Made by a program: the position numbers and the translations under genes
Notes under the pieces: generated by a model
What the model saw: only the letters and a program-made list of their open reading frames with translations
Database searches by the model: none
What the model was told of the DNA's origin: nothing
Assembly (NCBI GenBank): GCA_964291465.2
Contig: OZ219936.1
Location: 62,001 to 126,000 of the forward strand
Length of the DNA: 64,000 nt
Direction: 5' to 3'
Source: JAGWBJ01 sp964291465
GTDB taxonomy: Bacteria; Chloroflexota; Dehalococcoidia; Lucifugimonadales; JAGWBF01
Shown here: in pieces, positions 18,223 through 25,913 of the stretch
Layout of the letters: every line of letters begins with the position of its first letter
How positions within the stretch are numbered: position 1 is the stretch's first letter

Positions 18223-19053
18223 ATGGCGGAAGGATACTCGGCCCCCGAGCAGCTTGCCGACACCGGCTGGCTGGCCGAACACCTTGGAGACCCGAACCTG
18301 CGGGTTGTCGATGCCGACGTGCAGGCGGCGTACCAGCGGGGACATATCCCGGGAGCCGTGCTGATCCCAGACAACTACGAGAAGGACCCGGACACGGGCC
18401 GTGTCCTGATACTGCCTCCGGAGAAGTTTTCCAAGATGATGGAGGACCTGGGCATCGGCGACGACACGCTGGTGATCGCCTATGACAACTCCCGAAGCCT
18501 GTACGCCGGGAGGCTGTGGTGGGCGATGCGCTACTACGGGCACCAGGAAGTGAAGGTGCTCAACGGCGGCTGGAAGAAGTGGCTCCGGGAGGGCCGTCCC
18601 GTCAGCCTGGACGCTCCCGAGGCCCGGAGCGGCGTCACCTTTACGTCCAGGCCCGACCCGTCCCTCAACGTCACCACGGACGAGCTGAAGGAGAGGTACA
18701 ACGCGCCCGGAACGGTGGTGTGGGACGTGCGGACCCGGGGCGAGTACACGGGAGAGAACCCGCGTCACAACCAGAGGCCGGGCCACATCCCCGGCGCCAG
18801 CCACATGGAGTGGGTCGAGATGATAGACCCGCAGACTGACATGTTCAAGCCCGCGGAGGAGATGCGCCGCCTCCTCACGGCGAAGGGGATCACCCCCGAA
18901 AAGGAGGTGTTCGCCCATTGACAGGGCGGCATCCGTTCGGGGAACGGCACATTCGTACTCAAGCTCCTCGGCTACGACCGGGCACGCAACTACGATGGCT
19001 CATGGGGAGACTGGGGCAACCGGGACGACACGCCCATCGAGCAAGGAGGCTGA
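18223..19053 (+). CDS. Sulfurtransferase (tandem rhodanese) with in-frame UGA at the catalytic cysteine; candidate selenoprotein
   Basis: Two rhodanese domains; the family moves sulfur from thiosulfate or 3-mercaptopyruvate to acceptors through a persulfide on one cysteine. Domain 1 has VVDADVQAAYQRGHIPGAVL and domain 2 has VVWDVRTRGEYTGENP and RPGHIPGASHMEWVEM. The active-site loop of this family reads C-Q-G-G-I-R. Here it reads FAH, TGA (18919-18921), QGGIRSGNGTFVLKLLGYD, and stays in frame through YDGSWGDWGNRDDTPIE to TGA 19051-19053. If TGA is read as selenocysteine the protein has 276 residues with Sec at 233, a normal length for the family. A perfect 6-bp hairpin follows the TGA. The alternative is a nonsense mutation that removes the catalytic residue and the last 43 residues. 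ATG 18223 has a GGAGG. Confidence 0.8.
18933..18947 (+). promoter_or_regulatory. Candidate bacterial SECIS hairpin of the rhodanese gene
   Basis: CCGTTC (18933-18938), loop GGG (18939-18941), GAACGG (18942-18947): a perfect 6-bp stem. The loop begins 17 nt after the UGA and its first bases are G. Bacterial SECIS elements generally have a short stem, a small loop with a G among its first two bases, and 16-37 nt between UGA and loop, so this fits. SelB binding is inferred. Confidence 0.6.
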
Positions 19054-19069
19054 AGGCACACCGGTTTCC

Positions 19070-19098
19070 TTGCCACGACTCCTGAACCGTAGTATATT
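19070..19098 (+). promoter_or_regulatory. Promoter of the HbpS/GlcG-like gene
   Basis: TTGCCA (19070-19075), 17-bp spacer, TATATT (19093-19098). A GGGGCC/GGCCCC hairpin (19099-19114) lies at the predicted transcript start, and GAGGAG precedes the GTG at 19153. Confidence 0.5.
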
Positions 19099-19152
19099 GG
19101 GGCCGACCGGCCCCCTACGGGGAATTTCATAGCTAACTGAGGAGAGTCCAAC

Positions 19153-19605
19153 GTGTACACCAAGCAAGCCTTGAGCCAGGACCAGTGCCTTGCCGCCATC
19201 AACGCGGTTGCCGAGGCGTTCAAGAGGGACCACCCCGACGCCCAGTGGACCCTGGCCATCGTGGACGACGGCGGCAACCTGATGGCCTTCACCAGGTCCG
19301 ACGGCGCCGGTCCCCTGCTGGGCCGGAACGTCATAAAGAAGGCCTACACCTCGGCCATGACCGGCGCCAGCACCAAGGTGTTCGGCCAGCCCCGGGAGGG
19401 CGAGGGCGACTTCGCGGCCGCCCTGTCTGAGCACGACTGGAACGTGACCGAGTGGGGCGACCCGATGCTGATGGTGATCTCGGGCGGCATCGCCATCAAG
19501 GCGCCCGACGGCTCCCTCATGGGCGGCATCGGCGTCTCCGGCCTGCCCTACGGCCCGGGAGACCACGACATGTCGCTGATCGGCATCAAGGCGATGGGCC
19601 TCTAG
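19153..19605 (+). CDS. HbpS/GlcG-family heme-binding-like protein
   Basis: 150 residues of the HbpS/GlcG (DUF336) family, small proteins that bind heme or occur beside glycolate and diol catabolic genes. Motifs: LAIVDDGGNLMAFTRSDGA (about residues 34-52), KKAYTSAMTG, and the glycine-rich end GGIAIKAPDGSLMGGIGVSG. It begins with GTG 19153, 9 nt after GAGGAG. No signal peptide is seen, so it probably acts in the cytoplasm. It starts a run of small same-strand genes (to 22127), but gaps of more than 35 bp make a single operon uncertain. Confidence 0.8.
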   Translation: MYTKQALSQDQCLAAINAVAEAFKRDHPDAQWTLAIVDDGGNLMAFTRSDGAGPLLGRNVIKKAYTSAMTGASTKVFGQPREGEGDFAAALSEHDWNVTEWGDPMLMVISGGIAIKAPDGSLMGGIGVSGLPYGPGDHDMSLIGIKAMGL

Positions 19606-19719
19606 CCACTACCCGTACCGTGACGCCTCGATGGCGGGACGGGTCGCGGCAAGCCCATCGACTGGCCTATCCAACCCCTCCACGAGGACCCATGGCAAGG
19701 CAATCGGGAGGTGACCGGC

Positions 19720-20196
19720 ATGGCGCAGATAGACGGCCTGGGTCACGTTGGGATATACGTACACGACCTGATGGCCCAGCGGGACTTCTGGTCCAGGGTC
19801 ATGGGCCTCCAGATAGCCGACGAGGACTTGGAGGGCCTGGGCATGGTGTTCCTCAGCTCCCACCCCGATGAGGAGCACCACGAGTTCGTCCTCATGCGGG
19901 GGAGGGACGTGCCGCGGGAGGCCAAGGTCGTGCAGCAGGTGTCCTTCAAGGTGCCCACCATCGACGACCTGAAGGAATACCAGGCCAGACTCGTGGCCGA
20001 GGACGTGGAGATCGAGCGCATCGTCAGCCACGGCAACGCCCTGGGCATGTATTTCTTCGACCCCGAGGGGAACCGCATAGAGCTCTACTACAAGACGGGC
20101 TTTCCCGTGCCCCAGCCCCACGGGGAAGCCATCGACCTCGGGGCCTCGGCCGAGGAGCTGCTGGCCAAGGCCAGGGCCGCCATACCCGGTGACTAG
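19720..20196 (+). CDS. VOC-family protein (glyoxalase / extradiol dioxygenase fold)
   Basis: 158 residues, one vicinal-oxygen-chelate unit made of two beta-alpha-beta modules. Probable metal ligands: His in GLGHVGIYVHDL (about residue 8), His in DEEHHEFVLM (about 53), His in SHGNALGMYFFDPEG and Glu in NRIELYYKTG, as in extradiol ring-cleavage dioxygenases. ATG 19720 follows GGAGG by 8 nt; the GTG 9 nt upstream overlaps that site and is rejected. The substrate is unknown; the adjacent isochorismatase-like hydrolase is compatible with an aromatic or ring-cleavage pathway. Confidence 0.82.
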   Translation: MAQIDGLGHVGIYVHDLMAQRDFWSRVMGLQIADEDLEGLGMVFLSSHPDEEHHEFVLMRGRDVPREAKVVQQVSFKVPTIDDLKEYQARLVAEDVEIERIVSHGNALGMYFFDPEGNRIELYYKTGFPVPQPHGEAIDLGASAEELLAKARAAIPGD

Positions 20197-20239
20197 ACCC
20201 CGCGACCCGCCCATCGTACGGATCCCACGGGAGGCCCCC

Positions 20240-20914
20240 ATGTCCGACCAAGCCCTGGACATCGACCCCAAGGAAACGGCCCTCATCATGGTCGACATGC
20301 AGAACGACTTCTGCCATCCCCAGGGGTTCTACGCCCGGAACAGGGACCGTATGACCTCCATCGGCCTGGTGCCCGAGCTGGTGGAGGGACGGGTCGGCAC
20401 GATGAAGGAGCTGCTCAGGGCCGCCCGGGAGGCGGGCCTGTTCATAGTCCACACCCAGATCGTACGGGACGACGATCCCTCCCATTACATGTGGAAGATC
20501 CACAAGGTGGTCCCCCGCACCTTCCAGGCCGTGTCGGGCGCCTCGGAAACGCCCCTGGTGCCCGGCTCCTGGGGGGCAGAGACCCACGACGAGCTGGCCC
20601 CGGCCGAGGGGGAGCACGTCCTGGTAAAGCGGGCATTTTCGTCCTTCTACCAGACAGACCTGGAGTTGATGCTGCGCCGCAGGGGCATCCGCACGGTCAT
20701 CATAGCGGGGACGGTGACCTATGCCTGCGTCCTGCACACCGCCTTCGACGCCAACGTGCGGGACTTCGACGTGGTCATGCCCTCCGACGGCGTGGCGTCG
20801 TGGGCTGCCGACCTGCAGGACCCGACCCTACGCATCGTGGACCTGATCCTGGGCGCCAGCGTCTCCACCGGCGAGCTGTTGGAGCTGCTGGCGGCGAGCA
20901 AGGTCTCCCGGTAG
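20240..20914 (+). CDS. Isochorismatase-family cysteine hydrolase
   Basis: 224 residues. The cysteine-hydrolase triad is visible: Asp in ALIMVDMQNDF (about residue 19), Lys in VLVKRAFSSFYQTDLE (about 133) and Cys in VIIAGTVTYACVLHTAFDA (about 169). The family includes isochorismatases, nicotinamidases, N-carbamoylsarcosine and biuret amidohydrolases. The start is ATG 20240 after GGGAGG; the open frame upstream overlaps the previous gene. Given the cyclic-amide hydrolases elsewhere in the window, a carbamoyl or amide hydrolase role is possible but unproven. Confidence 0.85.
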   Translation: MSDQALDIDPKETALIMVDMQNDFCHPQGFYARNRDRMTSIGLVPELVEGRVGTMKELLRAAREAGLFIVHTQIVRDDDPSHYMWKIHKVVPRTFQAVSGASETPLVPGSWGAETHDELAPAEGEHVLVKRAFSSFYQTDLELMLRRRGIRTVIIAGTVTYACVLHTAFDANVRDFDVVMPSDGVASWAADLQDPTLRIVDLILGASVSTGELLELLAASKVSR

Positions 20915-20957
20915 ACCGCCGGCCCTATTCCTGGCAACTCGAACGAAGGAGGGAGCC

Positions 20958-21263
20958 ATGCCACGAGGCAACGAACCCCTCGGGGACATCGCCACCGAGG
21001 TGCTGTTCGAGAACGAGCGAGTGAAGATATGGACCCTGGTCGTCGACCCGGGCGAGGCCAGCCCATGGCACCTTCATCCCCGGGACTACCTCACCATCAC
21101 GGTGGAGGGGGATCGGATTTCGTTGGAGCACGAGGACGGGTCCACGGAGGCCAGCACCCACGAGCCCGGCCGCTGGAAGTGGCACGGAGAGCACGTGGTG
21201 CACCGGGTGGTCAACGACGGGACGACCCGCTACCGCAACATCCTGGTGGAGATGAAGGACTAG
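20958..21263 (+). CDS. Small cupin-like protein
   Basis: 101 residues forming a single predicted cupin barrel. VDPGEASPWHLHPRDYLTIT carries the HxH pair of cupin motif 1, and WHGEHVVHRVVNDGTTRYRN resembles motif 2. Such proteins bind a metal and may be an enzyme or a small-molecule sensor. GAAGGAGGG lies upstream of ATG 20958. Function not known. Confidence 0.7.
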   Translation: MPRGNEPLGDIATEVLFENERVKIWTLVVDPGEASPWHLHPRDYLTITVEGDRISLEHEDGSTEASTHEPGRWKWHGEHVVHRVVNDGTTRYRNILVEMKD

Positions 21264-21299
21264 GGCGGAGGGCCGCGAGGGCCCGTCGGGAGGAAGACC

Positions 21300-22127
21300 A
21301 TGACAAAGATGATAGTCGGCGCTGGCGAGAACATGTACGAGGTGCTCTATCCGTGGGGCAAGGTCCCCGAGGGCACGGCCTTCGGCAACGTCAGCCACAC
21401 GGCGACCGACTCCAAGGGGCGAGTGTACGCGGCCCAGAGGTCCGACCCGCCGATGCTCGTGTTCGACGGCGAGGGCAACCTCCTGAGCACCTGGGGCAGG
21501 GGGGACCTGGTGGACCCCCACGGCATATACATCAGCCCCACCGACGAGATCTTCGTCATCGACCGCGACTACCACCAGGTGCTCAAGGTCGACACCGATG
21601 GACGGGTTCAGATGCGGTTGGGCGACCGGGGAAGGCCCTCCGGACAGGCGCCCTTCAGCCACCCGGCCGACGTGGCCGTCTCCTCCTCGGGGGACATCTT
21701 CATCTGCGACGGCTACGGCAACTCCAGCGTTCACCGGTACACGGGCGACGGGAAGTACCTGGGCTCGTGGGGCTCGCCGGGTAAGGGCCCCTCCCAGTTC
21801 ACGACCCCCCATGGCATCTGGCTGGACGAGGATGACCGGGTCTACATATGCGACCGGGAGAACGACCGCGTCCAGGTGCTGAGCATGGAGGGCGACTTCA
21901 TCATGGAGTGGGCCGATTGCTGGCACCCCATGGATATCTGGATGGACTCCCAGGGAAGGTTCTTGGTGACCGACCAGAGCCCCAGGGTGTCCCTGTGGTC
22001 ACGGGACGGAGAGCTGCTGGGCCGGGCGCGGACCCTCTTCAACGGCCACAGCATCTGGGGAGACCCCGACGGCCACCTCTACACCGCGGGCAACGTCGCC
22101 CGCCTCACCAAGTACGCCAAGCTGTAG
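21300..22127 (+). CDS. NHL-repeat beta-propeller protein (peptidylglycine amidating lyase-like)
   Basis: 275 residues with repeated NHL units: HTATDSKGRVYAAQRSDPPM, DPHGIYISPTDEIFVIDRDY, HPADVAVSSSGDIFICDGYG, TPHGIWLDEDDRVYICDREN, DIWMDSQGRFLVTDQ. It resembles the bacterial relatives of peptidyl-alpha-hydroxyglycine alpha-amidating lyase. No signal peptide is visible. Catalytic function is uncertain because many NHL proteins are only binding scaffolds. It ends the 19-22 kb gene run. Confidence 0.8.
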   Translation: MTKMIVGAGENMYEVLYPWGKVPEGTAFGNVSHTATDSKGRVYAAQRSDPPMLVFDGEGNLLSTWGRGDLVDPHGIYISPTDEIFVIDRDYHQVLKVDTDGRVQMRLGDRGRPSGQAPFSHPADVAVSSSGDIFICDGYGNSSVHRYTGDGKYLGSWGSPGKGPSQFTTPHGIWLDEDDRVYICDRENDRVQVLSMEGDFIMEWADCWHPMDIWMDSQGRFLVTDQSPRVSLWSRDGELLGRARTLFNGHSIWGDPDGHLYTAGNVARLTKYAKL

Positions 22128-22186
22128 TTTGCCCCAAGGCGCCCCGGCTCCCCCATCCATCCCACAGCTGTCGGAGACTTGCGTCG

Positions 22187-22216
22187 TTGACCTCGCCCGC
22201 GGGCCTTGGCTATAAT
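22187..22216 (+). promoter_or_regulatory. rsfS promoter
   Basis: TTGACC (22187-22192), 18-bp spacer, perfect TATAAT (22211-22216). Predicted start near 22223, three bases before an in-frame ATG at 22226 and 45 bases before the TTG at 22268. Confidence 0.6.
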
Positions 22217-22267
22217 CCAAGCACGATGGGGACGCACAAGACGCTCCATCGGCGAAGGGGGATAGTC

Positions 22268-22612
22268 TTGGACCCCGGCCAAGTGGCGCGCATGGCGGTC
22301 GATTTAGCCTCGGAGAAGCAGGCCGAGGATATCGTCATGCTGGACATCCGGAAGATGACCGGGTTTGCGGACTACTTCGTCATCATGAGCGCCAACAGCC
22401 GCCGGCAGCTCGAGGCTTTGCAGGAAGACCTGGTGAAGTCTCTCAAGGAGTCGGGGGTGTTGCTCCACCACAGGGAAGGCACCGCCGAGTCGGGGTGGCT
22501 CCTCCTGGACTACAGCGACGTGATAATCCACCTGTTCGGCGCCGAGGAGCGGGACTTCTACCGCCTGGACCAGCTCTGGTCCGGCGCGGCAGAGGTTGTC
22601 AGGGTTCTATGA
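22268..22612 (+). CDS. rsfS: Ribosomal silencing factor RsfS (Iojap/YbeB)
   Basis: 114 residues. RsfS binds ribosomal protein uL14 and blocks subunit joining under starvation. Motifs: ASEKQAEDIVMLDIRKMTGF, ADYFVIMSANSRRQLEAL, ESGWLLLDYSDVIIHLF and RDFYRLDQLW. I choose TTG 22268, which follows GGGGG and matches the family N-terminus; an in-frame ATG at 22226 would add 14 basic residues but lies 3 nt from the predicted transcript start and could be used leaderlessly. Its 3' end overlaps the convergent ndk gene by 14 bp. Confidence 0.9.
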   Translation: MDPGQVARMAVDLASEKQAEDIVMLDIRKMTGFADYFVIMSANSRRQLEALQEDLVKSLKESGVLLHHREGTAESGWLLLDYSDVIIHLFGAEERDFYRLDQLWSGAAEVVRVL

Positions 22613-23051
22613 TCCAGTCATCGACGGCCCGCCGGTAGCTCACGATCTCATCGGGCTCGAAGAACAGCGCGATCTCCCGCTGGGCAGTCTCCACCGAATC
22701 GGACCCGTGGATCAGGTTGCGGCCTATGTCCACGGCCAGGTCTCCCCTGATGCTGCCGGGCGGCGAGTTCAGCGGCGCGGTCTCGCCCATGGTGTTCCGG
22801 GTCAGCCTGACGGCGTTGGGCGCTTCCAGCACCATGGCGATGATGGGCGCCGACGTGATGAAGTCCACCAGCCCCTGGAAGAACGGTCTCTCCCGGTGCT
22901 CCCCGTAGTGCCTGCCCGCCATCTCTAGGTCCATCTGCAGCATCTTCATCGCCGCTATCTTCAGCCCCCGGCTCTCCAGCCTGGAGATGATCTCCCCGGC
23001 CAACCCCCTCTGGACGGCGTCGGGCTTGATCAGTACCAGCGTTCGCTCCAT
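22599..23051 (-). CDS. ndk: Nucleoside diphosphate kinase
   Basis: 150 residues; transfers the gamma phosphate of ATP to nucleoside diphosphates through a phosphohistidine. Motifs: ERTLVLIKPDAVQRGLAGEI at the N-terminus, HRERPFFQGLVDFITSAP, and the active-site block GRNLIHGSDSVETAQREIAL with the catalytic His. ATG 23051 has TAGGAG 4 nt upstream, so the 6-residue longer frame is rejected. It lies downstream of tsaB on the same strand (67 bp). Confidence 0.95.
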   Translation of the reverse strand: MERTLVLIKPDAVQRGLAGEIISRLESRGLKIAAMKMLQMDLEMAGRHYGEHRERPFFQGLVDFITSAPIIAMVLEAPNAVRLTRNTMGETAPLNSPPGSIRGDLAVDIGRNLIHGSDSVETAQREIALFFEPDEIVSYRRAVDDWIIEP

Positions 23052-23118
23052 GTCGCTCCTAGCTGCCACCCCACCGTCGGCCGCTCGTCGGGGCCCATGG
23101 GTGGATGGTCCACGTCTC

Positions 23119-23846
23119 CTAGCGGTCGACGGGCCGAGGGACTCTCGGCCGCCCTATACTCGGCCTCCTGAGGTACATCGGTTGCAACGACCTGGGGTCG
23201 TCGGCTTCGCCCCGGCCAAGCCTGCGGCTGGAGATGGCGCCCAGGGACCACAGCCGCGTGGAGGAGGTGTACCCGTCCACGACCACGGCCCGGTCCCCCA
23301 GGGCCTCGGCAAGCCGGCCGCCCCTGGACCGCACACCCTCGCCGCAGATGAGGGTGGGTTCGAGGACCGACGCCGCCACCTCGTCCATATCGCACACCCT
23401 CTCCTCCTCCAGCTTGTCCCAGGCAGCTCCGGCGCCCTTGACCCTTGAAGAGGGCGGTTGCCACCGCTCCGCGGCCCGCGTCGATCAACGGCCGGACCGG
23501 CAGTCCGATGGCGGCATAGGCGATAGGCCTCCATCTCCAACGTGCCCACGCCCACCAGGGGAAGCTTCAACGGCAGGGCCAGCCCCTTGGCGGCGCTCAT
23601 CCCCACCCGGACGGCACTGAACCCTCCGGGCCCCAGGGCGACCCCCACGCCGGCCAGGTCCTCCGGCTTCCCATCCACCATCTCCAGAAGCCGCCGGATG
23701 GCCGGCATCAGCTCCCGCGTGTGGTTTCCGGTGGAACGCCAGGACACGCTTGCAACAGCATCGTCCTCGCGCCAGAGGGCGGCGCCGGCATACCGGGTGG
23801 AGGTGTCCAGCACCAGCAACAGGCCCCGGGCGCCGTCGGTCTTCAC
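23119..23846 (-). pseudogene. tsaB: tRNA threonylcarbamoyladenosine protein TsaB, two frameshifts
   Basis: TsaB is the dimerisation partner of TsaD in making t6A on ANN-decoding tRNAs. Frame 1 gives LLLVLDTSTRYAGAAL, TGNHTRELMPAIRRLLEMVD and VALGPGGFSAVRVGMSAAKG, then leaves the family pattern near 23520. Frame 2 continues AYAAIGLPVRPLIDAGRG and AVATALFKGQG, and frame 3 from about 23440 gives WDKLEEERVCDMDEVAASVL to the TAG at 23119. Removing one extra base near 23520 and one near 23440 restores a single 241-residue protein. Because t6A synthesis is essential in most bacteria, consensus errors are the likelier explanation. It follows tsaE by 27 bp. Confidence 0.82.
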
Positions 23847-23873
23847 GTCCCCTGCCTCGCCCAGCGGTCCAGC

Positions 23874-24329
23874 TTACTTCCACACGGCCTTGTCGCCATC
23901 GGCGGCGGACTGTACGGTTATCCGCCGCTCGTTGTCCCGGGAGCCATAGTCTAGGGAGACCCAGGTGCTCTCCGGGGGAAACATGGCGGCGGCCCGGTCG
24001 GCCCACTCGACCACGCAGACGTCCCGTCCCAGCAGGTACTCGTCGAGACCCAGGTCCCACGCCTCGTCGTATCCATCGATCCTGAACAGGTCCACGTGGT
24101 GCAGAGTCATGCGTCCGAGGTACCGGGTCATTATCACGAAGGTGGGGCTGCGGGCGTAGCCCTCTACGCCCAGACCCCAGGCGATACCCTGGGTCAGGCA
24201 CGTCTTGCCCGCGCCCAGAGGTCCCGTCAGAAGGAATATGTCGCCCTCTCCGGCCGCCTCTCCCAGGGTGCGCCCGATGTCCTGGGTCTCTTCGGCGCTG
24301 TGGCTCACCAGCTCCAGGGTCACAGACAT
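23874..24329 (-). CDS. tsaE: tRNA threonylcarbamoyladenosine biosynthesis ATPase TsaE
   Basis: 151 residues; the ATPase of the bacterial t6A complex, working with TsaB and TsaD. Visible motifs: P-loop LTGPLGAGKTCLTQGIAWGL (about residues 33-52), SPTFVIM, HHVDLFRIDGYDEAWDLGLDE and VEWADR. The start ATG 24329 gives the standard N-terminus; an open frame upstream to 24506 overlaps thiL and is rejected. It lies 22 bp after thiL and 27 bp before tsaB, so the three form an operon. Confidence 0.93.
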   Translation of the reverse strand: MSVTLELVSHSAEETQDIGRTLGEAAGEGDIFLLTGPLGAGKTCLTQGIAWGLGVEGYARSPTFVIMTRYLGRMTLHHVDLFRIDGYDEAWDLGLDEYLLGRDVCVVEWADRAAAMFPPESTWVSLDYGSRDNERRITVQSAADGDKAVWK

Positions 24330-24351
24330 GCTCGCGGACCCGGTCGGGGCC

Positions 24352-25392
24352 TCAGCGCCCGGCTCCCGCAGACTGTGGGGAGAAGTGGTCCCATCCCTTC
24401 CTGTGGACGGCCACGGGCCCGCCCCTCGCAGAGTCGACGACGGCGACCTCCCCCCCAGGGCCGTCGCAGACCGTCCCAATGACGGTCGCCAGGGATGGAA
24501 GGGCATCGAGCACGGACATCATGGTCCCCTCGGCCGCCGTGAACAGCAGCTGATAGTCCTCACCACCTGCCAGGGCCTTGTCCATGTACGAGTCGGGAAA
24601 GGCTTCCCGGAGAGAGGGGTGGACGGGGACCGTGTTCGCGTCCACCCTGGCGGCGACCCCGCTGGCCCGGCACAGCTTGGACAGGTCGTCGACCAGCCCA
24701 TCGCTCACGTCCATGGCGCATGCCACGCCCTGTTTCGCCATGGCAACACCCTCCGGAACGCGGGGGCTGGGCCTGCGATGAGCGTGCGCCAGGTACTGGG
24801 AGGGCTCGTCGGCGATGCCGGCCTGCCCCATCAGGAGGTCGAGGCCGCCCGCGGAGGACCCGAGGCATCCGGTCACGGCCACCAGCTCCCCCACCACAGC
24901 GTTGGAGCGGAGCATGGGAGGCCCCTGGCACGTACCCGTCAGCCCCACGGTAACGAACACCGACGTGGACCGGACCACGTCTCCGCCGACGATGGCGACC
25001 CCGTACTCGTTGCCGATATCCAGCATCCCGGAGTAGAGGGCTTCAAGCTCTTCCACCTCCTGATCAGGGGGCAGCCCAAGCGTTATGAGAGCATACAGCG
25101 GCAGGCCGCCCATGGACGCTATGTCGCTCATGTTGGCGGCCATCACCTTCCAACCCAGATCGTACCAGGGGGTAGTCCGGCGGGTGAAGTGGACCCCCTC
25201 GACGGCCGTGTCCGTCGTCCACAGCTCGGTGGTCTCGCCGCAATTCCATGCGGCGGCGTCGTCCCCGTTGTCCACCAGGATGGGAAAGGAGTCTCGGGCC
25301 GGGGCGTCGCCGGTCCGTCTCTCCGTCGCCAGACCGGCGAGGAGGTCGATGAGGCCGAACTCGCCCATCTCCCCTACTTTCACGGCACGCAT
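24352..25392 (-). CDS. thiL: Thiamine-monophosphate kinase
   Basis: 346 residues, the AIR-synthase-like kinase that phosphorylates thiamine monophosphate to the active diphosphate. Motifs: GDDAAAWN (about residues 44-51), TTDTAVEGVHFTRRTTPWYD and LGWKVMAANMSDIASMGGLP in the N-domain, GGDVVRSTSVFVTV, CAMDVSDGLVDDLSKLC and AGGEDYQLLFT. The first ATG (25392) overlaps the -10 box of a strong promoter, so translation probably begins at GTG 25383 (leaderless) or ATG 25368. First gene of thiL-tsaE-tsaB. Confidence 0.93.
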   Translation of the reverse strand: MRAVKVGEMGEFGLIDLLAGLATERRTGDAPARDSFPILVDNGDDAAAWNCGETTELWTTDTAVEGVHFTRRTTPWYDLGWKVMAANMSDIASMGGLPLYALITLGLPPDQEVEELEALYSGMLDIGNEYGVAIVGGDVVRSTSVFVTVGLTGTCQGPPMLRSNAVVGELVAVTGCLGSSAGGLDLLMGQAGIADEPSQYLAHAHRRPSPRVPEGVAMAKQGVACAMDVSDGLVDDLSKLCRASGVAARVDANTVPVHPSLREAFPDSYMDKALAGGEDYQLLFTAAEGTMMSVLDALPSLATVIGTVCDGPGGEVAVVDSARGGPVAVHRKGWDHFSPQSAGAGR

Positions 25393-25420
25393 TATAATGC
25401 CTTGGGCGCCGCCGTCTCAA
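25391..25420 (-). promoter_or_regulatory. thiL-tsaE-tsaB promoter
   Basis: Minus strand: TTGAGA (25415-25420), 18-bp spacer, perfect TATAAT (25391-25396). The predicted transcript start is about 25384, next to a GTG codon at 25383, so the thiL mRNA would have little or no leader. Confidence 0.65.
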
Positions 25421-25501
25421 GGACACGCCGCGCCACTATGTGGGCGGCGGCTCGATGGAGTAGAATGGGGTGGCAGACACTGGGAAGGAGAGGCTCCCTC
25501 C

Positions 25502-25857
25502 ACGGGAACTTTCAAGTGGCCGCTGGGCATTGCCGGCATGGACGGCCAACGGGGGCAGGAGGTAGAGGCGACGGTGGGCACGGGGGCCGCCTACACGACG
25601 TTGCCCGCCAGCCTGCTGCGCGAGCTGGGGATTGAGCCGATGGACAAGAGGGTCTTCCTGCTGGCGGACGGCCGCCGTGTGGAAATGGACATCGGGAGAG
25701 CCTGGGCGACGGTCAACGGCTCCAGCGAGGTCACTCTCGTCGTGTTCGGAGAGGACGACGCCCCGGCTCTGCTGGATCCTACGCCCTGGAGGGGTTGGGG
25801 CTGGCGGTGAACCCCATCGCACAGCGACTCGTTCCCACGCATCTCATCATGTACTAA
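25502..25857 (+). pseudogene. Decayed retroviral-type (clan AA) aspartic protease
   Basis: A conceptual 118-residue protein resembles small bacterial retropepsin-like proteases: GTFKWPLGI, VEATVGTGAAYTTLPASLLR, ELGIEPMDKRVFLLADGRR, TLVVFGEDDAPALLG, then EGLGLAVNPIAQRLVPTHLI. Three lesions are seen. The position where relatives start has ACG (25502) instead of ATG. The catalytic D-T-G reads G-T-G. One base is missing from the GG at 25774-25775, so the C-terminal quarter lies in another frame. Either the gene is dead or the catalytic loss is real and the rest is sequence error. Confidence 0.65.
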
Positions 25858-25913
25858 CCAGCCCGATGACAGGCAGCTGGAATGCACCGTCGTTCGTCTC
25901 GGAGGAACATGAC

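Noticed and set aside
16489..18918. 809-residue gamma-glutamyltransferase
   Set aside because: The N-terminal 278 residues are antisense to the rhodanese gene and show no family similarity; the family N-terminus begins at 18084.
25085..25857. 241-residue protein spanning the protease relic
   Set aside because: The upstream part is antisense to thiL; only the segment after 25502 has protease similarity.
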